Assembly (NCBI GenBank): GCA_023213395.1 | Contig: CM041465.1 | Coordinates: 207,521,741-207,585,740, forward strand | From: Cycas panzhihuaensis | Lineage: Eukaryota > Cycadophyta | Direction of reading: 5' to 3' | DNA: 64,000 nt | Shown: positions 57,083 to 64,000 of the stretch, piece by piece | How the letters are laid out: each line of letters starts with the position of its first letter | Numbering within the stretch: position 1 is the first letter of the stretch | Position numbers and translations under genes: made by a program | The notes under the pieces: generated by a model | The model's database searches: none | Seen by the model: only the letters and a program-made list of their open reading frames with translations | What the model was told of the DNA's origin: nothing

Positions 57083-59314
57083 AAGAGGAGAATAGCTCCC
57101 TCTGTTCTGTTTTGTAGCTGCTCAAGGAGATCTGGAGAAAGCCTACAAACACTTGGTGACGACCTTCGCACTCCGAAGGCGATCCAAGGTTTGTTTGAAG
57201 TTTTTTTTTTTGCAGGTTCAAGCATTTTGGAGCTTTTTTTTTTTTAAAGGCTTTTTACAAAGATCTTGTTGGGTGCAGCACAAATTCTTTGTCAAACAAA
57301 GGATTTGTAAATCTAAAAGCAGATCTAAGGAGTTTGTATGAGAATAAGTTTTTCCTTGAAAAAAAAAAAAAAGAAAGAAAAAAAGAGGAGATTTTGTTTT
57401 CTTTTTAAATATTTTCTATATCTGCAAACTGGGAGTTGGTTTAAGCTTAGATCTGTTATTTTCTATGGTTTGAAATACTCAAGTCCTCTCAGATCTACAC
57501 TGAAAATTATTGATCTGTTGTTCTAATCTGAACCTAGTTGTTTATTGAAGAGATCTACCCTCTGTACTGAAAACTTTTTTTCAGAAAATTTCAAGTTGTC
57601 CTCCTCTTCACTGCTGGACATTGTCACACAACAGGGTGTCTCTCTCACACCCCTGGCCTGGTAAATCAGTCCACTGACTGCTGAATACTGGTAAATCTGG
57701 TGCCTTCATCTGTGCATAGTAGTGCTGGTAAAAGCCTGAACTCTGCTGCCTTCATCTGTGCATAGTAGTGCTGGTACAAGCCTGAACTCTGCTGGTAAAT
57801 CTGTTGCCTTCATCTGTGCATAGTAGTGCTGGTAAAAATCTGAAATCTGCCTGGTAAGTCCGATTACGCTGGTAATTCTTCTCTGACAAGTGTAAAAATC
57901 TGCTAAATTCACAGCTGTTATGAACACTGCTGGTAAATCTGAAATCTGCCTGGTAAGTCTGAATTACGCACTGTAATTCTTCTCGACAAGTGTAAAATCA
58001 TAAATTCACAATTTGTTATGAACACTGCTGGTAAATCTGAAATCTGCCTGGTAAGTCTGAATTCTGCCTGGTAATTCTTCTCTGACAAGTGTAAAAGTCT
58101 GCTAAATTCACAGCAGTTATGAAGTCTGCCTTGCCTCTAGTAATTCTGTGCTGCTAAATTCAAGTGAAGTCATGCTGTGACTTTTATGAGTCAATTACAT
58201 TGAAAGGAAGTGGCATCATACTCTGTCAACAAAGCTCTGGCATTGCCAAACTGAAAACGATCATTTCCTGAAGGTTATCTTCCTTTTTTTCAAGAAGCAA
58301 ACTGATCATCAAAATCATTTGGAACAGCATTTTCCTTATGAAGTGATTTTAAGTGTTTTTATATCAAAAAGTGATACTTATCACTAATTTTTAAAACACT
58401 TTTAAGGCACCTTGCATGGTGACCTAATGCCCTTAGTCTCAAAGAGGGCTCAAATACACTTTGTACTTAATAAAAATCACTTTTTCTTTTGATCGTTGGG
58501 ACTAATTTAAAGTCCCAACACTTGGTGCTTGATGTCCATTTTCATGCAAGTGGTTCTCTTACCTTCATTTTTTCAGCATTAAAAGGAACCCACTTGTATC
58601 TTCATCACAAGTTTTGCATTACTTCTTCAAGATTTTAAGCTCTTTTTTTCAAAAAGTACTTTGCAAAACTTATTGTAAATCAAGCATTTGGTTTCTTACT
58701 TGGATCAACATAACACTACATTTTCATTAAAGTGCTCATTGTAAAAACACTACAAGTGTTCATATTCATGTACTTACATTGCTTCCTCTTGAAGCCACTC
58801 TTATTGTAAAGCTTAATCAAAGCATTTTCATAAGTACATTTTCCAAGCAAAAGAAACCTAAGTTCACTTTAAAATCTACTAAAAAGTGACTTAAAATCTG
58901 TTGGAGAGGCTTGAAAAAGGTTCAAACCTTGCCTCTAAATTAACCTTAAGCTTGGTGCATTCCCTAGGGGACCAACCGACCGTACGGTCAGTGCACGACA
59001 ATTAAGGTTGCTTGAGGGAAAGGAGGTTCGAAAAGGGTGTTATTGGGGCTGTGAATCCCAGGGAAAGCATGGTACGTCCATGCAGATCAACCCTACCTGC
59101 CTTGTCCTAGATTTAACTTGGCCAACTATTGGATCTCCTCTATAAGATCAAGTTGGACCAACTCCATAGCCTAGTCCTCCACCCCTCATCATTCCATTCA
59201 GTTGTTGGATCTTACTAGAAGATCGTGGATTGGTTTCGTTAGAAGGTGGAACCGGCGACGAAAGGTTTGAGTTCCCAAGGTATCTGCTAGTGTCAAGCTT
59301 TTATAAACTGAAAC
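57083..59314 (+). other. Copia-3 leader
   Basis: This is 2.2 kb without coding domains. A long A-rich/T-rich patch lies near 57200-57400, tandem repeats at 57701-58125, and a 12-bp palindrome gaccgtacggtc at 58978-58989. Blocks near 57155 and 59030-59070 are conserved in Copia-D, so parts of the leader are under family constraint or simply inherited. Confidence 0.65.
57701..58125 (+). repeat. Two classes of tandem repeat in the Copia-3 leader
   Basis: Class 1: three copies beginning tgccttcatctgtgcatagt at 57701, 57747 and 57805. Class 2: three copies of about 100 bp beginning ctggtaa…tctgaaatctgcc at 57829, 57930 and 58028, each with an internal ttcttct…gacaagtg and a ttatgaa block. The word ctggtaa recurs throughout, so both classes may derive from one short unit. 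Confidence 0.85.
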
Positions 59315-62300
59315 ATGGCTGCCATAAACATGCTAAATGCATGCACCATTCGGTTAATAGGACAAGATAATTATCAAGAATGGAAGAGACTCACTCAGAA
59401 CTTGCTAATCATGAACGAATTTTGGAGTTATGTTTCTGGGAGATTACCTCGACCAGCACCTATTACCAATGGAAATGTTACTGTGCAACCTGATGATGCT
59501 TTGCTTGCTGCTTGGGAAGCCAAAGATGAAATTGCTTTGGCATTTCTTCACATGATTGTTGATGTGCATATAGATCAGAATATTGCTGGTGCTAACATTT
59601 CTAAGGAAGCTTGGGACACTTTGTCCTCATTGTATGGAAGGCGAGATCAAGCTCGCATTTTAATGGTTAAGGCAAAATTGTATTCTGTTAAGTTTATCAA
59701 GCCCATGTCGGCTTTTCTTTCCTCCATCAAGGAGGTATGTCTTGAATCGAATACACCGAAGTGACTACAAGGGATGAATTAATCACATCCATCACCAAAG
59801 CCTTACCGAAAGACTACAATGGCTTCATTTCGTCTACTACAAGAGATGGTTCTCTCAAAACTATGACATTCAACGAATTTAAAAGTCTGCTACTTCAAAA
59901 AGAACAAATCTACACTAAGGATAATGAGGAGGAACAATCTACATCAGGTGCATTCACGGCCAATTCAAAGGCCAAACAGCAACCCAAACCTGCACTTTCA
60001 AAGCAGTTTGGGAACATGAACATTGGGTCTTCAAGGACCAATATTGTATGTCATTATTGTGGCAAACCTGGCCATATAGCACCTAATTGTCGGAAAAAAG
60101 TAAGCGATCAACAAATGCCAGCAGCCCACGCCATCCGAATCACGATGCCAGCACGTCGCCGGTTAGCGGCTTTCAAAGAAGAACAACAAAGAATAAGAAG
60201 AACCCCTCGACCAAATCGAGGTGCCTATCGAGGAGGTCAAAGAGGAAGGGGTTTCGAGGTGGCAATCAACGCCACTCTAATTAGTTTGCGGATGAAGACA
60301 AACTGCGTGCATATCGGACATCCAAGGTTGATGAAACTTGGATTATTGATTCTGGAGCTTCACAACACATGACTGGAAGTGAAGAGCTCCTCACCAACAT
60401 CAAGGAAGGCAAAGGTCAATCAGTGACCTTTGGGAATAATCAATCTATCAAAATTTCTGGAGTAGGCACAATAACTCCATTTTCTTCTTCATCAAATCCT
60501 TCCTCCACATTTCCCGATGGCAATGCCTATTTAATACTTTCAATGGACAAAAACTTACTATCTGTTAGCAAGTTGGACAAGCAACAGATGAGTGTATTAT
60601 TCAGAAATGGGAAATGTATAATTAGTGACAAAGAAGACCAAGTAGTAGTCATGGCTATAAGGATCAAGGCCTCTACAAGTTGGATGCAAATAATATAACA
60701 CTTGATTCTGCTTACTCCGGTTCCATTGTCACTCCTTACTTGTCCAAGATGCAACTTTGGCATCAACGTCTAGGCCATTTAAGCTTAGACAATTTGAGGC
60801 AGATGATCAACAAGAACATGGTACATGGGCTTCCAAAGATCTATGGAACAAAATGTCTTTATGAAGCGTGCATTATGGGAACTCAGCATCGCTTGCCTTT
60901 CCCTAAAGGCAAAGCGTGACGTGCATCACATCCTCTGCAGCTAGTACATTCGGATTTGTGTGGACCTATGTCCACATCATCTTTTGGAGGAGCTTTGTAT
61001 TACATCTCCTTCATTGATGACTTTTCTCACAAAGTTTGGGTCTATTTCATCAAACACAAATCTAAAGCATTTTCCAAGTTCAAAGAATTCAAGCTTGAAG
61101 TGGAAAATGAGTCTGGTCATTCAATCAAAACATTCAGATGACAATGGAGGTGAATTTACATCAAATGAATTCACCCAATACTGCAAGGATAACGGCATTC
61201 AGAGACAATTGACGATACCTCACACTCCTCAACAAAATGGAGTCTTCGAACGGATGAACAGAACTTTGGCCAATAAAGCCAAAGCTATGATGCATGCACA
61301 AGGACTCACTCGAGCTTACTGGGCAGAAGCATTTCACACAGCTGCCTATGTGGCCAATCGCAGTCCTATTACAACAATCACCAACATGACACCCAAGGAG
61401 GCATGGTCTGGCAAAAAGTCTACTGTCAGCCATTTGAGGACTTTTGGGTGCACTGCTTATATGCACATTCCCGATTAGCAAAGGAAGAAATTAGACAAAC
61501 ATAGTCTAAAATGCGTCTTTGTAGGGTATGCCATTCACAGCAAAGCCTACAAGTTGTATGATCCAATAGGGAAGAAAATGCATCTCTCAAGAGATGTCAT
61601 CTTTGCTGAAGAAGATCACAAGGAGGTGCAAACAAAGATCCATGCAACCTCCCATTGACAAAGGCAAGAAGATTGTTGAGGCCTTCCTTCCCTCTCAATC
61701 CTCTACACCATGTTCATCATCTCGCACCACCGGACCGTCTACTTCAATCGAATTTGCTCCACTTGATCCAAGCACATCTTCGCTGACCAACCACTTACAC
61801 CAAAAGATCTTGAGGTTCAAGTAACTTCAATTCAAAAGTTACCCAAATGGTACACACAAACAGTTCAAGACGGTAACATCATTGAAGGAAAACGTCCATC
61901 TAAATATCCAAGAAGAACCAATTATGCACTTATGGTCAAGTGCTTTGTGTTGATGAGCCTTCCACTTTTGAGGAGGCTTCTAAAATGAAAATTGGAAGGT
62001 CCATGGATGAAGAAATCCATTCTATTGAAAAGAATGGAACTTGGAATTTGGTAGAATTGCCTAAACACAAACAGGCAATCAGTTGCAAATAGGTCTACAA
62101 GACCAAATTCCATTTTGATGGTTCACTTAAAAGGCAGAAAGCACGCCTTGTCGCAAAAGGATTTAAACAAAAAGAAGGCATAGATTATGAAGAAACTTTT
62201 GCACCAGTGGCGAACATGAATACCATCAGGCTTCTCTTGGCCTTAGCTGCTCAATGCAAATGGCCTGTTTACCAGAGGGACGTGAAGAGCGCCTTTCTTA

Positions 62301-63470
62301 ATGGCGATCTTCAGGAGAGGTATATTTGGAGCAACCTCCCGGTTACAAAGTACAAGGCAAGGAGCATCTTGTATATCGCCTAAAAAAGGCGTTATATGGC
62401 TTGAAGCAAGCTCCAAGGGCATGGTACTCGAAGATCGATGACTACTTCTTGAGACATGGGTTTCATCGATCTACTTCAAATCCTAATCTGTATATTAAAC
62501 ATGAAAAGAACCATGTAATTTTTGTTGCCTTGTATGTTGATGACTTAGTGATCATTGGGAGTGACACTAAGATGATTCATATTCTCCAAGACGACTTGAA
62601 GAGAAGTTTCGAGATGACAGATCTTGGACTTCTCCATTACTTTTTAGGCTTTGAGATATGGCAACAGCCAGGCTATATCTTCATCTCCCAAGCGAAATAT
62701 TCTTGGGACATTTTGCAGCAGTTCAGGATGCATGACTGCAAATCAACACCTACACCTATGGAGAATGGATCCAAGCTTACTCTCAATGAGGAAGCTGCAC
62801 CGGCAGATCCCACACTTTTCCAGCAGTTGATTGGGAGTCTCATTTATCTCACCAACACTTGACCGGATATTTCATTTGCTATTGGGATTTGCTCACATTA
62901 CATGTCTCAACCCAATCGACATAATCGAATGCAGCCAAACGCATACTTAAGTACATCAAAGGCACATTGCAGCATGGCCTTGAATATGCACATAATGAGA
63001 ACTTCACTCTGGAAGGGTTCTCGATTCGATTGCAAAGTTGCCAAGATAGCGTAAGATCAACCCTGGATACTGCTTTTTCCCTTGGTTTAGCAGCTTGTTT
63101 CGTGGAGTTGCAAGAAGCAACCCATGTTACCTTGTCCTCCACCGGCAGAGTACAAAGTCGCACAGCAGCTTGTGAGGTTATCCGCTACGACGGATTCTTG
63201 GGGAACTTGACTTGAGCAGGTCACCCCACCGTGATATATTGCGACAATCAAAGTGTGCTCAAGTTAGCTAAGAATCCTTTTCATGCGCAGACAAAACACC
63301 TCGAGGTTCACCATCACTTCATCGAGAGCATGTGCGTAATGGTGATATAACCTCCAAGACAGACCTCTAAGAAGCGGGGCATGAGACATCTTTACCAAGC
63401 CTCTTGGTAGAGAAAAGTTTGTAAAATTCAGAGATGGTCTTGGTGTCCGACTTAACATTGTAAATGTGAG
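59315..63470 (+). pseudogene. Copia-3 gag-pol, frameshifted
   Basis: The start is MAAINMLNACTIRLIGQDNY (59315). Gag (UBN2-like) runs to about 60290, broken at 59762. An intact zinc knuckle CHYCGKPGHIAPNC lies near 60050-60091. The protease is WIIDSGASQHM (Asp at 60348). The integrase zinc region is LWHQRLGHLSL (60758) and its core HSDLCGP (60947), DDNGGEF after a frame break (61140) and QQNGVFERMNRT (61229-61265), so the D, D and E residues are present. RT begins TWNLVELP (62039), has FAPVANMNTIRL, a frame break near 62315, LKKALYGLKQAPRAWY and an intact YVDD (62533-62544). RNase H, from about 62870, is more damaged: IYCDNQSVLKLAKNP (63237) and TKHLEVHHHF (63295). Other stops lie near 60282, 61475, 62089 and 62861. 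Confidence 0.9.
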
Positions 63471-63474
63471 GGGG
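63468..63474 (+). other. Polypurine tract of Copia-3
   Basis: GAGGGGG directly precedes the TGTTAAACC start of the 3' LTR. Confidence 0.8.
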
Positions 63475-64000
63475 TGTTAAACCTTATGTTTACATGTTAA
63501 GATAATGTACTTTTATTTTAATGTAATATGTGTACTTTTTACTTTAGGGGTGACTTATCACTTAAGTGATAAAGTGTACACCCACATTCTTTCTAGTGAC
63601 ACAACGTTGTCACTAAAGGGTTAAATGGACCCTTACGCATTTTTGCTCACATGAGAGCCCAAAAGGACACATGTCCTACATGCAAGGCATGTATCTTGGA
63701 TGTTTGACACTTGTCAAACATCCAAGGCCTTAGGTCTCTCATTTCACTCTATATAATGAGACCTCTCCTCATTGTCTTAGAAGAGAGTTGAGTCAGATTG
63801 TTATGTCGGTTTGCTAATCAAACTGTTCATTCTTTGGAGATTGGACCAATTCCAACTCCACATATTGAGTATCATTTTCTCTTGCTCCTTCATTCATGTT
63901 TTGTCTCTTTGCTTTCTCTTTACCTTGAGATTATTATACTTGTTTGTATTTCTGCAACTAGAACTAGAGTGATCCTAGTTTCTAGATCTAGGGACTGTTG
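63475..64000 (+). repeat. Copia-3 3' LTR (incomplete at window edge)
   Basis: This is 526 bp matching 56519 to about 57044, ending in ggactgttg at the window edge. Differences include a few C/T and A/G changes in the first 250 bp and several small indels between 63800 and 63890. Confidence 0.92.

Larger units (their letters stand above)
44336..64000 (+). mobile_element. Copia-2: copia element with three nested insertions, 3' part outside the window
   Basis: A 332-bp LTR, an initiator-Met primer site, a leader of about 2.1 kb (once insertions are removed) and gag-pol starting at 53187 show a plus-strand element of the Copia-1 family. It contains the TRIM (45130-45435), Copia-A (45698-51816) and Copia-3 (56519 onward), the last interrupting RT. 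RNase H and the 3' LTR must lie to the right of 64000. The 5' target sequence is ttggg (44331-44335), inside Copia-0 RNase H. Confidence 0.85.
56519..64000 (+). mobile_element. Copia-3: youngest-looking copia element, 3' end just outside the window
   Basis: The 5' LTR is 56519-57068 and the 3' LTR starts at 63475. By comparison it should end about 24 bp beyond the window. The two LTRs differ only at scattered positions and by short indels, fewer than in any other pair here. It has an initiator-Met primer site, a 2.2-kb leader with tandem repeats, gag-pol with most motifs intact and a purine tract. It inserted into Copia-2 RT after aaata (56514-56518). Copia-D is an older relative. Frameshifts and a few stops still interrupt the polyprotein. 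Confidence 0.92.

Noticed and set aside
57701-58125. CRISPR-like regular repeats
   Set aside because: Unit lengths vary, the 'spacers' are themselves repeated, there are no cas genes, and the context is a plant retrotransposon leader.
1-64000. An undescribed defence or biosynthetic system
   Set aside because: No cluster of unknown intact genes exists. Nearly all coding signal is explained by known retroelement domains, and the rest is short and AT-rich.

Overview
This is nuclear DNA from a plant with a large, repeat-rich genome. It consists mostly of LTR retrotransposons nested inside one another. The organism call rests on plant-type Ty1/copia and Ty3/gypsy elements primed by plant tRNAs, a plant L1-like LINE with a C-terminal RNase H, a plant CPBP-type (CAAX-protease-like) exon, and AT-rich, gene-poor DNA. 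The density and decay of the nesting would suit a gymnosperm, but the sequence alone does not settle this. There is no bacterial, organellar or CRISPR content, and no intact protein-coding host gene.

Left part (1-12.9 kb). 1-4820 is AT-rich DNA without a recognisable gene. 4821-11932 is a complete but decayed minus-strand copia element ('Copia-1'), with 334/332 bp LTRs, a degenerate initiator-Met primer site and a broken gag-pol. It abuts a decayed LINE reverse-transcriptase remnant (about 11945-12560, minus).

Middle part (12.9-33.1 kb). A plus-strand gypsy-type element (12935-33108, LTRs about 430 bp, exact 5-bp target duplication GTGGA) keeps only traces of gag. Inside it sits a minus-strand copia ('Copia-D', 16196-32611). 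Copia-D encloses a truncated opposite-strand copia ('Copia-E', about 18600-22439). Its upstream LTR is split by a full-length GC-richer LINE (25974-32237), which has ORF1, an endonuclease/RT/RNase H ORF2 and a poly(A) tail.

Gene remnant (33.1-37 kb). A short stretch of non-LTR DNA holds one convincing exon of a nuclear CPBP-family intramembrane protease-like gene (34913-35231, minus), with a splice acceptor and a stop codon. It also holds a possible LINE tail and some diverged repeats.

Right part (37-64 kb). A minus-strand copia ('Copia-0') has its RNase H coding split precisely by a minus-strand gypsy ('Gypsy-B', 37621-43978, 896/890 bp LTRs, exact target duplication TGTGC). Gypsy-B lacks RT, RNase H and the integrase core, but encodes a gag with four zinc-knuckle-like motifs. 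Copia-0 is then interrupted at 44336 by a plus-strand copia ('Copia-2') that runs off the window. Copia-2 carries three further insertions: a 306-bp TRIM/SMART-like miniature (45130-45435), a plus-strand copia ('Copia-A', 45698-51816) whose RT end and 3' LTR start are deleted, and the youngest-looking element, plus-strand 'Copia-3' (56519 to beyond 64000). Copia-1 and Copia-2 belong to one family, and Copia-D and Copia-3 to another, so the window samples each family at two stages of decay.

All retroelement reading frames contain stops or frameshifts. Many active-site changes are C-to-T or G-to-A transitions, as expected of long-methylated repeats. I found no new functional system. The points of most interest are the Gypsy-B structure, the TRIM, the odd duplication flanking the LINE, the in-frame repeat in Copia-1 pol and the CPBP exon.
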